64,000 nt of DNA from Microbacterium paraoxydans (GCF_018224615.1 NZ_JAGTUK010000003.1:606339-670338), one strand, 5' to 3'. Positions 33,769 to 42,669 are shown, counted from the first letter of the stretch. Program-made: numbers and translations. The notes: a model not told the origin generated them from the sequence alone.

Positions 33769-35258
33769 CCCGCACCGCGGTGCGCGCGGCGCGGAACATC
33801 AGAGATGCCGCCACGCTCGACAGTCTCGGCTGGTCACTCCCGCTGTCGACCTTCCGCGGAGCGAAGATGGTCGGGGTTCTCGCACTCGTCTGCGGCTGTG
33901 GCATCGTTGCCGCGATCGCGACCGACGCCCTGCGCAGCGCGTTTCCTCCGGTCGGCGTCGAGTTCGCGGCGCTCGGGGCGCTCACCGTCGGCCTCTACGC
34001 TCTCGTCGCTCACGCCGTGCGCGAGACCCTGACGGTGCGGCGCGCACTGTTGACCGATCATCCCCGCGCAGACTTCTTCCGTGCGGTGGGCATCCCGCGG
34101 CGGTTGGTCGTGCTCACGGAGGCTGCGGGGCGTCTGGTCGTGATGGCCGCGGTGGCCTTCGGCGTCGCAGCGGGGGTGTTCGTCCGGGCGTCAGCGGGGC
34201 AGGCGGCGGGGTCCCTGCTCGCCGCGGTGTGTGCAATGCCCCTCGCGGTCGCCGCGGGAGCCCTCGCGATCACGGCCTCCGTGGCGGCATGGTCGCGCCG
34301 AGGCGGACGCCCCGGACCGCTCGGCGCCGGACTGTACGGGCTCGCCGCCGGCGGCGCACTCGCGGTGATCGCGCGTGGTGCGGTCGACGCGGCCGCCGAG
34401 GCTCAGGAGCGCACGGGGGTCCCCCTCGATCTCTGGGGGGCGGCGGCGCCCGTGCTCCTGCTCGTCGCTGTCCTTGCGGCGGCCGCTGCCTCCTGCGCCC
34501 TGCGGGACCTCGGTGTGCAGAACTTCCCGATCGTGGCGATCACCGCGGATGGTCCCGGCGACGCCACGCGCGGCACCGCGCGCCACCCTCTGCCGTGGCT
34601 CCGGATCGTTCTGAGCGACCTGCGTCCGCCCGCACGCCGGGCCGCATTCTCGCGGCTGGTCTTCGTCAGCTGGGCGGTCGGCGCGGCGGTCGTGGGTGTG
34701 TCGCTGACGACGCGAGACGTCTTTCCCTGGGCGCCGCCCACGGTGATCGTCGATCGCCTGGCAGTCGCGTTCTCGTTCTTCCTCGGTCTGGCGCTGGCCG
34801 AGATGCTCACTCGCTGGATCGGACCGGCCGCACTGTCCGCACGGTGGCGGGCGTGCTGGGAGGCGGGCGGCAACCTGACCGCTCTCGCGGCGACTCCGCT
34901 GGCCGTGGGAGTGGCCGCCATGACCCTCGTAGCGGTCCCGGTCGCGGCGGCCTCGGCAACGCTCGGCGGCGATGTGGCCGTGGTCGTCGCCGTGCTGTGG
35001 TCCGCATTGGCGGCGGCGTGGTTCGCGGCGGCCGCGGTCCCGGGCGAACCGCCGGGTCCGGATGGTACCGCCGGCACGTCCCTCGCGGGCGCCGTCCTCT
35101 GCGTGATCGTCTCCGCGGCCCTCGCGCTCGCCCTGCTGAGCGCCGCGACGGCGAGGCTCTCCCTGCTCGGCCTGGTTCTCGTCGTTCTCACCCTCGGAGG
35201 TGCCCTGTGGATCACTCGTCGACGCATCCTGTTCCTTCCATCCAGGTCGCTGGTCTGA
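33765..35258 (+). CDS. large multi-helix membrane protein, probable ABC permease
   Basis: A 497-aa membrane protein with about 12 hydrophobic segments; it has no SAM, protease or permease motif that I can name. Large membrane proteins of this size (AS-48B, CirB, UblB type) are the least understood and most constant part of circular-bacteriocin loci and are thought to help in ring closure or export. The gene overlaps the preceding one by 4 bp and the ABC ATPase gene by 52 bp, so the two products probably form one complex. Confidence 0.68.
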   Translation: MTRTAVRAARNIRDAATLDSLGWSLPLSTFRGAKMVGVLALVCGCGIVAAIATDALRSAFPPVGVEFAALGALTVGLYALVAHAVRETLTVRRALLTDHPRADFFRAVGIPRRLVVLTEAAGRLVVMAAVAFGVAAGVFVRASAGQAAGSLLAAVCAMPLAVAAGALAITASVAAWSRRGGRPGPLGAGLYGLAAGGALAVIARGAVDAAAEAQERTGVPLDLWGAAAPVLLLVAVLAAAAASCALRDLGVQNFPIVAITADGPGDATRGTARHPLPWLRIVLSDLRPPARRAAFSRLVFVSWAVGAAVVGVSLTTRDVFPWAPPTVIVDRLAVAFSFFLGLALAEMLTRWIGPAALSARWRACWEAGGNLTALAATPLAVGVAAMTLVAVPVAAASATLGGDVAVVVAVLWSALAAAWFAAAAVPGEPPGPDGTAGTSLAGAVLCVIVSAALALALLSAATARLSLLGLVLVVLTLGGALWITRRRILFLPSRSLV

Positions 35259-35857
35259 CCGCGGGCTACAGCCCCGCGCGTCCGGTGCTGGTCGACCTGA
35301 CCGCGAGGCTGCGGGGGCCGGGCATCATCCGCCTGGACGCACCGAACGGCTCAGGCAAGTCGACGTTCATCGAGGCCGCTTCGGGCTATCTGCGACCGAG
35401 CGCCGGAAGCATCCGGATCAGCGGACACGAGGCGCGCACGTCGCATGCGAGGGCCGTCCGGCGTGTGTGCCGGGCAACTCCGGCACTCCATCCGCGCCTG
35501 AGCCTGGTGGACCATCTGGCTCTCGGGGCCGACCTGGCCGGGACGGATCGAGCGGCGGCCGTCGAGCGCGCCCGCCGGTTCGGTCTCGAAGAGTGGTTCG
35601 GCTCGCGGACGACGGCGTTGTCCACCGGCACCACGCGGAAGCTCTGGTACCTCCTGTGCACGATGGGCGACTTCTCCGTGGCGCTGCTGGACGAGCCCTT
35701 CAACGGCGTGGACCGCGAGAGCACCGCCCTCATGGTGGAGGAGCTGAACCACTGGGCCGAGCGCGCGTTGATCGTGCTGGTCGGTCACACGCTTCCCGAC
35801 GGACTGGGCGTCGCCGCCCGCTGGTCGTTGCGCGACGGTGACGTCGCGCCCGGGTGA
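35207..35857 (+). CDS. ABC transporter ATP-binding protein
   Basis: A 216-aa ATPase subunit. Walker A is APNGSGKST at residues 45-53 (first glycine replaced by alanine), the signature is degenerate (LSTGTTRK in place of LSGGQ), Walker B is ALLDEPFNGVD near 157-165, and the H-loop is in LVGHTLP. The protein is short and lacks a C-terminal extension. The GTG start at 35207 is 52 bp inside the upstream gene and preceded by GGAGG with a 6-nt gap. Probably pairs with the large membrane protein upstream to export or confer tolerance to the bacteriocin. Confidence 0.88.
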   Translation: MDHSSTHPVPSIQVAGLTAGYSPARPVLVDLTARLRGPGIIRLDAPNGSGKSTFIEAASGYLRPSAGSIRISGHEARTSHARAVRRVCRATPALHPRLSLVDHLALGADLAGTDRAAAVERARRFGLEEWFGSRTTALSTGTTRKLWYLLCTMGDFSVALLDEPFNGVDRESTALMVEELNHWAERALIVLVGHTLPDGLGVAARWSLRDGDVAPG

Positions 35858-35899
35858 GCCGACGACCGGTTGTCCCCCAAACAGCCGACAGACAAAAGT

Positions 35900-35911
35900 C
35901 CTCATGTGAGG
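35900..35911. promoter_or_regulatory. dyad CCTCA-TG-TGAGG upstream of the LuxR-type gene
   Basis: A perfect 5-bp inverted repeat with a 2-bp centre, in the short AT-richer gap between the ABC ATPase and the LuxR-type regulator. It could be a binding site for that regulator. The flanks contain GGTTGTC twice (35870 and 35929 regions). Function is inferred from position alone. Confidence 0.35.
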
Positions 35912-35980
35912 CACACTGGTTGTCGAACGGGTACGCACGGTGGGGATCGAACGGACACGCCCGTCGCTCGGGGAAAAGGC

Positions 35981-36454
35981 ATGCGGTTGCAGGGACGACG
36001 CGAACACGACAGACCAGGGACATCGACGACGCGAGATCTCCAATTCCTTCTCGTCGACGCTCACACGCTTCGCGTACGGGGAAGCCTCTCGCTCGACGAC
36101 GCCGCGACGAGGCGACCACCCCATGCCCCCGCGCGTGAAGACGGGCCTGGTGCGACCGTCGGCCACCTTCTCCGCGCGCACGACTCACGGGTGCCGCGGC
36201 GTCATTCGGCGAATCCGGGCGCCCTGCGCGTCCGTCCGACCCTCTCTCCGCTCCCGGAGCTGACCTCGCGGGAGCAGGAGGTGTTGGAGGCGCTGGGCGA
36301 GGGCAAGTCCACCTCGGAGATCGCCGCCGCGCTTCACCTGTCGGTCGGCACGGTCAAGGGGTACCTGAGCTCGATCATGGCGAAGTGGAATGCGCGGGAC
36401 CGTGTGCAGGTGATCGTCTTGGCCGTGCGCAGCGGCGCGCTCGTGCTGACCTGA
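35981..36454 (+). CDS. LuxR/NarL-type regulator with degenerate receiver
   Basis: A protein of about 157 aa (start at 35981; 194 if the frame is read from 35870). Only the C-terminal helix-turn-helix is well formed: LTSREQEVLEALGEGKSTSEIAAALHLSVGTVKGYLSSIMAKW, complete with the DRVQVIVLAVRSG tail of NarL/LuxR response regulators. The N-terminal part has LQFLLVDAHTLRVRGSL, which resembles the first strand and loop of a receiver (LLVDDHTLVRRGL), but the rest of the receiver is absent. No sensor kinase is nearby. It may be a truncated response regulator that still controls the upstream locus. The start codon is uncertain. Confidence 0.65.
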   Translation: MRLQGRREHDRPGTSTTRDLQFLLVDAHTLRVRGSLSLDDAATRRPPHAPAREDGPGATVGHLLRAHDSRVPRRHSANPGALRVRPTLSPLPELTSREQEVLEALGEGKSTSEIAAALHLSVGTVKGYLSSIMAKWNARDRVQVIVLAVRSGALVLT

Positions 36455-36488
36455 TGTGCGGAAGACCGCGGTCGTCACCCGGCCCAGA

Positions 36489-36516
36489 AACGGCGGAAGC
36501 CCGGGCCTCCGCCGTT
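36489..36516 (-). terminator. terminator downstream of tRNA-Gln
   Basis: On the minus strand AACGGCGGA and TCCGCCGTT form a 9-bp stem around a 10-nt GC-rich loop, followed by TCTGG after the final TT of the stem. It lies 25 bp beyond the tRNA 3' end and would also stop readthrough from the converging LuxR-type gene. Confidence 0.65.
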
Positions 36517-36541
36517 GCGGATTTCCGGGCTTCGTACAGTG

Positions 36542-36613
36542 CTGGGGTACCTGGACTCGAACCAAGAACAACTGAACCAGAATCAGCCGTGTTGCCAATT
36601 ACACCATACCCCA
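36542..36613 (-). tRNA. tRNA-Gln (anticodon CTG)
   Basis: A 72-nt cloverleaf on the minus strand. The acceptor stem pairs TGGGGTA with TACCCCA, with discriminator G. The anticodon arm is GCTGA-TTCTGGT-TCAGT, giving anticodon CTG, which reads CAG. The D-arm has the AATTGGCAA loop and the T-arm GGTTCGAGTCC. CCA is not encoded. It lies 100 bp after the gltX stop on the same strand. In actinobacteria, which lack GlnRS, this tRNA is first charged with glutamate by GltX. Confidence 0.96.
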
Positions 36614-36713
36614 AGGGCGAAACCGGAGCCTCGCACCGAGAGTCAAGCTTACCCGAGCGGCGACCGATCGCCAAAACCAGCGGCTCCCGGACGCCACTCG
36701 GGCGCGTCGCCTC

Positions 36714-38219
36714 TCAGCTCGCGAGGAAGGCCGACAGTGCGCGCAGACGTCGCAGCGACTCGTCCTTGCCCAACAGCTCCATCGACTCGAACAGCGGCGG
36801 CGAGACCCGACGCCCCGTGATGGCGACGCGAGGCGGACCGTAGGCCACGCGCGGCTTGAGCTCGAGGTTCTCCACGAGGGCCGCGGCCAGCGCCTCCTGG
36901 ATCTTGTCCGGCGTGAAGTCGGCGACCGGCTCGAGAGCCGTGACACATGCGTCGAGCACCTCACCCGCATTGGCCGGGAGACCCTTGAGTGCGTCAGCGT
37001 CGTACGACACCTCATCGCGGAACAGGAAGCCGAGCATCCCGGGCACCTCGCCCAGCAGCTGCACGCGCTCCTGCACGAGAGGCGCCGCACGGAAGGCCAG
37101 CACCAGCTGCTCGTGCGTCGGCTCGTCGAACAGCCCGGCGGCAGCAAGGTAGGGCACGCTGCGTTCGGCGAAGTCCTTCACGTCGAGCATGCGGATGTGG
37201 TCACCGTTGATCGACTCCGCCTTCTTCTGGTCGAAGCGGGCCGGGTTCGGGTTGACGTTCTCGATGTCGAACGCGGCGATGAACTCGTCCAGCGAGAACA
37301 CGTCGCGGTCGGGCCCGATCGACCAGCCGAGCAGTGCGAGGTAGTTCAGCAGGCCCTCGTGGATGAAGCCGCGCTCCCGATGCAGGAACAGGTCGGCCTG
37401 CGGGTCGCGCTTGGAGAGCTTCTTGGTGCCCGTCTCCCCCAGCACGAGCGGCATGTGCGCGAAGCGCGGCACGAACGTCGTGACACCGGCCTCGATCAGG
37501 GCGGCGTACAGCGACAGCTGGCGGGCCGTGGACGGCATCAGGTCTTCACCGCGCAGCACGTGCGTGATGCCCATGAGCGCGTCATCGACCGGGTTCACGA
37601 ACGTGTACAGCGGAACGCCGTTCGGCCGCACGACCACGAAGTCGGGGAACGACCCCGCCGGGAACGTGACCTCGCCGCGGATGAGGTCGACATAGGTGAC
37701 GTCTTCGTCGGGCACGCGCAAGCGCAACGCAGGCTGGCGCCCCTCGGCGCGGAACGCGGCCTTCTGCTCGTCCGTCAGGTCGCGGTCGTAGTTGTCGTAG
37801 CCGAGCTGCTTGGCGCGGCCGTTCGCCTCGTTGCGCGCGTCGATCTCCTCCGCGGTCGAGTAGCTCTCGTACAGCGCTCCCGTCGCCAGGAGCTTGTCGA
37901 TCACCTCGCGGTAGATGTCGTGACGCTCGGACTGCCGGTAGGGCGCGTGCGGGCCGCCGACCTCCACGCCCTCGTCCCAGTCGATCTTGAGCCAAGTGAG
38001 CGCGTCGACGAGCTGACGGAAGCTCTCCTCGCTGTCGCGCGCGGCGTCTGTGTCCTCGATGCGGAACACCATCTTCCCGCCGTTGTGGCGCGCGTACGCC
38101 CAGTTGTACAGAGCCGTGCGGACCATGCCGACGTGCGGCAGCCCCGTCGGAGAGGGGCAGAAGCGAACGCGGACGTCGGCGCCGCTGGCGGTCGTGGTGA
38201 GGGGGTGAGGAGTAGCCAT
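36714..38219 (-). CDS. gltX: glutamyl-tRNA synthetase
   Basis: Class I aminoacyl-tRNA synthetase, 501 aa; charges tRNA-Glu and, in organisms without GlnRS, misacylates tRNA-Gln for GatCAB. The HIGH-type motif is seen in [18 protein letters not shown] near residues 20-37 and the KMSKS-type loop as [12 protein letters not shown] near 268. The C-terminal anticodon-binding domain is complete. A TAGAAT -10 box lies 9 nt before the ATG; GAAGGG serves as RBS. tRNA-Gln follows on the same strand. Confidence 0.96.
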   Translation of the reverse strand: MATPHPLTTTASGADVRVRFCPSPTGLPHVGMVRTALYNWAYARHNGGKMVFRIEDTDAARDSEESFRQLVDALTWLKIDWDEGVEVGGPHAPYRQSERHDIYREVIDKLLATGALYESYSTAEEIDARNEANGRAKQLGYDNYDRDLTDEQKAAFRAEGRQPALRLRVPDEDVTYVDLIRGEVTFPAGSFPDFVVVRPNGVPLYTFVNPVDDALMGITHVLRGEDLMPSTARQLSLYAALIEAGVTTFVPRFAHMPLVLGETGTKKLSKRDPQADLFLHRERGFIHEGLLNYLALLGWSIGPDRDVFSLDEFIAAFDIENVNPNPARFDQKKAESINGDHIRMLDVKDFAERSVPYLAAAGLFDEPTHEQLVLAFRAAPLVQERVQLLGEVPGMLGFLFRDEVSYDADALKGLPANAGEVLDACVTALEPVADFTPDKIQEALAAALVENLELKPRVAYGPPRVAITGRRVSPPLFESMELLGKDESLRRLRALSAFLAS

Positions 38220-38261
38220 AGCCCTTCGATTCTACGGGGGTGGCCTGCACTCCCCCGGCCG

Positions 38262-39539
38262 TCACGCGACCCGCGGACCTGCGCCCGCGCGAGTGCGCCC
38301 CAGCGGAGCCAGCACGACGATCGCGACCACGAGCACCGAGGCCGCGATACCCAGCCCGGCGTACTGGAAGTTGGACAGCACGATGCCCGCGAGCACAGAG
38401 CCGGCCGCCGCGGAGAAGCTCATGAGCGAGTCGCTGCGGCCCTGCCTGCGTGTGCGCAGCTCGGGTGCGGACGCCTCCGTGAGGAGGGCCGCTCCCGCCA
38501 CCGTTGCGGCGCTCCACCCCAGGCCCAGCAGGATGAGCGCGACCATCACGCCCCACGCCTCCGTCCCGGCGAACACCGCGAACGCCAGAGCGCCGCCGAG
38601 CAGGCCCTGTCCGAGCAGCACGACGCGCAGCCGCCCCCACCGGTCGGCGAGCACGCCGAACACGGGCGACAGTGCGTACATGCCCCCCACGTGCAGCGCG
38701 ATCGTGACGCCCACGAGCGCGGAGACGTCGGCCGGTGTGGCCGCTGCGCCGTGCGCGCCGTGGGCCATGTGCGACAGGTGCACGGGAGTCATCGCCATCA
38801 CCGATGCCATGACCACGTGGGATCCGGCGATCGCGAAGATGACGTACCGTGCGACCCGCGGCCGATCCGGCGCGACCACGCCGGTCGTCGCTGCGGCCTG
38901 CGTCGCCAGGTGCTGCGCCGCGAGCAGCGGGTCGGGGCGGAGCGCCACGAGATACAGCACGAGCGCGGCGCACTGTGCGACGAAGGAGAACACGTACGAC
39001 CCGGTCTGCGGGGGCATGCCGATCGCATGGCCCACGAGTTCGCCGGGACCGAGCAGCAGTGGTCCGGCGACGCCCCCGATCGTCGTGGACCACACCACGA
39101 TCGACAGGTCACGCCCCCGATGCTCCGGCGCGGCCAGGTCGGTCGCCGCGAACCGCGACTGCAGGTTGCCCGCGTTGCCGGCGCCGATCAGCACGATGCC
39201 GGCGAGCAGCAGCGGGAACACCCGCACGGACGCGGCGAGGATCACCACGGCGATGCCGACGAGGGCGAACACGTTCCCGAGTGTCAGCGCGCGGCGGCGC
39301 CCGAGCCGCGCGGCCAGGCGCGCGAGCGGGATCGCACACACCGCGGCGCCGAGGGTGACCGAGGCCGTGGCCAAGCCGGACAGCGCGTCGTTCCCGGAGA
39401 TGTCCGCCGCGAGCAGCGCCCCCAGCGACACGGTCGCACCGAACGCGATGCCGCCCAGCACCTGTCCGAGCGACAGCACCAGGACCGTGCGCCGCTGCAC
39501 CGCCGTCCGTTGCGCCGCGGACAGGGCGCCCGTTGTCAT
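38262..39539 (-). CDS. MFS transporter
   Basis: A 425-aa major facilitator with 12 hydrophobic segments; loop 2-3 carries the motif ARLAARLGRRRALTLGN near residue 72. A His-rich short loop in the middle (HLSHMAHGAHGA) is noteworthy and could be a metal-contact loop. The ATG at 39539 overlaps the FAH-family gene stop by 4 bp, so the two are co-expressed. The substrate is unknown; the protein resembles MFS drug/metabolite exporters of actinobacteria. Confidence 0.83.
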   Translation of the reverse strand: MTTGALSAAQRTAVQRRTVLVLSLGQVLGGIAFGATVSLGALLAADISGNDALSGLATASVTLGAAVCAIPLARLAARLGRRRALTLGNVFALVGIAVVILAASVRVFPLLLAGIVLIGAGNAGNLQSRFAATDLAAPEHRGRDLSIVVWSTTIGGVAGPLLLGPGELVGHAIGMPPQTGSYVFSFVAQCAALVLYLVALRPDPLLAAQHLATQAAATTGVVAPDRPRVARYVIFAIAGSHVVMASVMAMTPVHLSHMAHGAHGAAATPADVSALVGVTIALHVGGMYALSPVFGVLADRWGRLRVVLLGQGLLGGALAFAVFAGTEAWGVMVALILLGLGWSAATVAGAALLTEASAPELRTRRQGRSDSLMSFSAAAGSVLAGIVLSNFQYAGLGIAASVLVVAIVVLAPLGRTRAGAGPRVA

Positions 39540-40312
39540 GCCGCGGGAACGGCGTCGCGTGCGGTGTTGCGAAGGATGCCGAGACCCGAGATCTCCACCT
39601 CGACCACGTCACCCGCGCCGAACGTGCCGACCCCGGCCGGGGTGCCGGTCATGATGACGTCGCCCGGGAGGAGGGTGAACACGGCCGACGCGTAGGCGAT
39701 GATGTCGGCGACCGAGTGGATCATGTCGGTGAGTGGCGCGTGCTGCCGCACCTCGCCGTTCACGCGCGTCTCGATCGTGGCGGTCGACGGGTCGAAATCG
39801 GTCTCGATCACCGGCCCGAGCGGGCAGAAGGTGTCGAAGCCCTTGGCCCGAGACCACTGCCCGTCCTTGCGCTGCAGATCGCGCGCCGTCACATCGTTGC
39901 CGATCGTGTAGCCGAGCACGTAGTCGAGGGCGTTCTCCGCGCTGACGTTCTTGGCGATCTTGCCGATCACCACCACCAGCTCGCCCTCGTACTCGGTGCG
40001 CTCCGAAAGCGTCGGTCGCACGATCGCGTCGTCCGGACCGATGACGGCCGTGTTCGGCTTGAGGAACAGCAGCGGCTCCTCGGGAGCCACCCCGCCCATC
40101 TCGGCGGCGTGATCGTGATAGTTCTTGCCGACGCACACCACCTTCGAGCGCGGGATCACGGGCGCCAGCAGCGTCGCCTCACTCAGCGGGACGCGGGCGC
40201 CGGTCGTCTCGTAGCCGGTGAACATCGGGTCCCCCGCCAGCACCACGAGCTCGCGCTCGTCGATGATCCCGTACATGATGGCGTCGTCGTGGCTGAACCG
40301 GGCGATCTTCAT
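39536..40312 (-). CDS. fumarylacetoacetate hydrolase family protein
   Basis: A 258-aa FAH-superfamily enzyme; members hydrolyse or decarboxylate beta-diketo acids such as acylpyruvates. Motifs: CVGKNYHDHAAEMGG near residue 66, the metal-ligand stretch YEGELVVVIGK with the conserved Glu, GYTIGNDVTARDLQ near 140 and TGTPAGVGTF near the end. The length fits the short one-domain group. A TAGGCT box lies 6 nt from the ATG, so the transcript is likely leaderless. It is coupled with an MFS gene by a 4-bp overlap. Confidence 0.88.
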   Translation of the reverse strand: MKIARFSHDDAIMYGIIDERELVVLAGDPMFTGYETTGARVPLSEATLLAPVIPRSKVVCVGKNYHDHAAEMGGVAPEEPLLFLKPNTAVIGPDDAIVRPTLSERTEYEGELVVVIGKIAKNVSAENALDYVLGYTIGNDVTARDLQRKDGQWSRAKGFDTFCPLGPVIETDFDPSTATIETRVNGEVRQHAPLTDMIHSVADIIAYASAVFTLLPGDVIMTGTPAGVGTFGAGDVVEVEISGLGILRNTARDAVPAA

Positions 40313-40333
40313 GCGTCCAGCCTAGCGAGCACA

Positions 40334-40370
40334 GAAGACCCCGAACCGGGCGATCCGGCTCGGGGTCTTC
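40334..40370 (-). terminator. terminator after ilvE
   Basis: On the minus strand GAAGACCCCGA pairs with TCGGGGTCTTC, extended by CCGG/CCGG, around a short GC loop, 12 bp after the ilvE stop. It separates ilvE from the FAH gene, whose own -10 box lies just beyond the hairpin. Confidence 0.75.
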
Positions 40371-40381
40371 ACCAGCAGAGG

Positions 40382-41494
40382 TCAGGCGTCGAGGCGCACG
40401 AGCCAGCCGTGCTTGTCCTCACGGCGCCCGTACTGGATGTCGGTGAGCTCTTCGCGCAGCGACAGCGCCAGCTCGCCGAGCGGCTGCGGCTCGTCGAAGC
40501 CCTCACCCACCAGCGCGCCGATCGGCGTGACCACCGCGGCGGTGCCGCACGCGAACACCTCGACGATGTCGCCGGAGGCCACGCCCTGGCGCCACTCGTC
40601 GATCGAGATGGGCCGCTTCTCGACTGTGTAGCCGCGGTCCTCCGCGAGCTGCAGCAGCGAGTCGCGCGTGATGCCCTCGAGGATGCTGTCGGACTCCGGC
40701 GTGACCACCCGACCGTCCTTGAACACGAACACGACGTTCATGCCGCCGAGCTCCTCGACGTGGCGCTTCTCGTTGAGGAACACGACCTGGTCGCAGCCCT
40801 TCGCACTCGCCTCGGCCTGTGGCAGGAGGCTGGAGGCGTAATTGCCACCCGTCTTCGCCTTGCCGGTGCCGCCCTTGCCCGCGCGGGCGTACTCCTCCGA
40901 GAGCCAGATGCGCACGGGCTTCACGCCGCCGGTGAAGTAGGCGCCGGCGGGGCTCGCGATCACGTAGTACGCGACCTTCTGTGCCGCGCGCACTCCGAGG
41001 AATGCCTCCTTGGCGAACATGAACGGCCGCAGGTACAGGCTCTGGTCGGCACCGGAGGGGACCCAGCGACCGTCGACCGCGATCAGCTCGCGCAGCGACT
41101 GGATGAAGTACTCGGTGGGAAGCTCGGGAAGGGCGAGGCGACGAGCGCTCGCCTGCAGGCGGGCGGCGTTGCGGTCGGGACGGAAGGTGTGGATCGAGCC
41201 GTCCGCGTGACGATAGGCCTTGATGCCTTCGAAGATCTCCTGCGCGTAGTGCAGCACCGACGCGGCGGGGTCGAGCGGGATGGGACCGTAGGGCTGCACG
41301 CGGGGGCGGTGCCAGCCTCCCTTGGCCGACCAGCAGATGTCGACCATGTGATCGGTGAAGACGACCCCGAAGCCCGGGTTCTCCAGCACCTCGGCGAGAC
41401 GCGCCGGGCTGGCCGCGTTCAGGTTCTTCGTGACGGCGAACTCCAGGGGAGCCACGGTCGTCTCGGTCTCGATGGTCGTCATGTCCTCATCCAA
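40382..41494 (-). CDS. ilvE: branched-chain amino acid aminotransferase
   Basis: PLP enzyme of fold type IV that makes valine, leucine and isoleucine from their keto acids. The 370-aa protein is of the larger, BCAT2-like type; it has FEGIKAYRHADG near residue 95, the lysine-bearing GKAKTGGNYASSLLPQAEA near 200, LGGMNVVFVF near 250 and EVFACGTAAVVTPIG near the C-terminus. The ATG at 41494 with GAGG 5-6 nt upstream is preferred; an in-frame ATG at 41482 has poorer spacing. leuB lies just upstream on the same strand, 49 bp away. Confidence 0.95.
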   Translation of the reverse strand: MDEDMTTIETETTVAPLEFAVTKNLNAASPARLAEVLENPGFGVVFTDHMVDICWSAKGGWHRPRVQPYGPIPLDPAASVLHYAQEIFEGIKAYRHADGSIHTFRPDRNAARLQASARRLALPELPTEYFIQSLRELIAVDGRWVPSGADQSLYLRPFMFAKEAFLGVRAAQKVAYYVIASPAGAYFTGGVKPVRIWLSEEYARAGKGGTGKAKTGGNYASSLLPQAEASAKGCDQVVFLNEKRHVEELGGMNVVFVFKDGRVVTPESDSILEGITRDSLLQLAEDRGYTVEKRPISIDEWRQGVASGDIVEVFACGTAAVVTPIGALVGEGFDEPQPLGELALSLREELTDIQYGRREDKHGWLVRLDA

Positions 41495-41543
41495 TCCTCG
41501 TGGGCGGGCGCATCCTCGCGCCCTGTCAGCCTACGCCCGCGCT

Positions 41544-42587
41544 TCACAGGCGGGCAGTGATCGCGGAGCCGATCTCCGCGGTGGTGCGGGCGCCGCTGCG
41601 AGCGGCGATGTCCGCCTCGACCGCGGCGCTCACCCGCGCCGACTCGGCGGCGAGGCCGAGGTGATCGAGCAGCAGGGCGATCGACAGGATCGCCGCGGTC
41701 GGGTCGGCCTTCTGCTGACCCGCGATGTCCGGCGCCGAGCCGTGCACGGGCTCGAACATCGACGGGAAGGCGCCGTCGGGGTTGATGTTCCCCGAGGCTG
41801 CGAGGCCGATGCCGCCCGTGACGGCGCCGGCGAGGTCGGTGAGGATGTCACCGAAGAGATTGTCGGTCACGATCACGTCGAACCGTGAGGGGTCGGTGAC
41901 CAGGAAGATCGTGGCGGCGTCGACGTGCAGGTAGTCCACGGTCACGTCGGGGTGCTCGGTGGCCACCTCGTTCACGATGCGCTGCCAGATCGCCCCAGCG
42001 TGCACCAGCACGTTGGTCTTGTGCACGAGCGTGAGCTTCTTCTGCCGCCGCTCCGCCAGGTCGAACGCGTAGCGGACGACGCGCTCCACGCCGAAGGCGG
42101 TGTTGACCGAGGTCTCGTTCGCGACCTCCTGCGGCGTCCCTGTGCGGATGGCGCCGCCGTTGCCGACGTAGGGACCCTCCGTGCCCTCGCGCACGACCAC
42201 GAAGTCGATGTCGCCCGGGTCGGCGAGGGGCCCGGGAGCCCCGGTGAACAGCTTCGACGGGCGCAGGTTCACGTAGTGGTCGAGCGTGAATCGCAGCTTC
42301 AGCAGGAGCCCGCGCTCGATGTTGGCGTTCTTCAGCCGCGGGTCGCCCGGCGTCCCGCCCACGGCGCCGAGGAGGATGGCATCGTGCGCCGCGATCGCTG
42401 CGAGGTCGTCGTCGGTCAGCGTGTCACCGGTCTCGAGGTACCGGCCAGCGCCGAGCGAGAAGCGGGTCTTGTCGAACGTCACGCCGCTGTCGGCGGTGAC
42501 GGCGTCGAGCACCTTCTCCGCCTCCGCGATGACCTCGGGACCGATGCCGTCACCCGGGATGACGGCCAGCTTCACGACACGCGACAT
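41544..42587 (-). CDS. leuB: 3-isopropylmalate dehydrogenase
   Basis: Oxidative decarboxylation of 3-isopropylmalate in leucine synthesis, NAD+-dependent. The 347-aa protein has the N-terminal [16 protein letters not shown], the metal/substrate block [15 protein letters not shown], the catalytic Lys in [11 protein letters not shown] and the Asp ligands in [19 protein letters not shown], then [31 protein letters not shown]. The start is ATG 42587 with AGGAG 4 nt upstream. Transcribed toward ilvE, so leuB-ilvE is a likely pair. Confidence 0.96.
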   Translation of the reverse strand: MSRVVKLAVIPGDGIGPEVIAEAEKVLDAVTADSGVTFDKTRFSLGAGRYLETGDTLTDDDLAAIAAHDAILLGAVGGTPGDPRLKNANIERGLLLKLRFTLDHYVNLRPSKLFTGAPGPLADPGDIDFVVVREGTEGPYVGNGGAIRTGTPQEVANETSVNTAFGVERVVRYAFDLAERRQKKLTLVHKTNVLVHAGAIWQRIVNEVATEHPDVTVDYLHVDAATIFLVTDPSRFDVIVTDNLFGDILTDLAGAVTGGIGLAASGNINPDGAFPSMFEPVHGSAPDIAGQQKADPTAAILSIALLLDHLGLAAESARVSAAVEADIAARSGARTTAEIGSAITARL

Positions 42588-42669
42588 GAGACTCCTTGCG
42601 CACTGCACGGGGGTGGACCGGCCGCGGCGCGACCGCGGGTCGAACGGGCCGGTCCCCCCAGCGTAGTGG

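Noticed and set aside
35870..36454. Full NarL-type response regulator
   Set aside because: Only the helix-turn-helix and a short receiver-like stretch are visible; the phospho-acceptor domain is missing in all frames.
37113..39695. 860-codon open frame on the plus strand
   Set aside because: Antisense to gltX and the MFS gene; low-complexity Arg/His/Gln composition, no motif.
41544..42669. Second leucine-type leader peptide before leuB
   Set aside because: The 82 bp before leuB contain no short frame with a Leu run.
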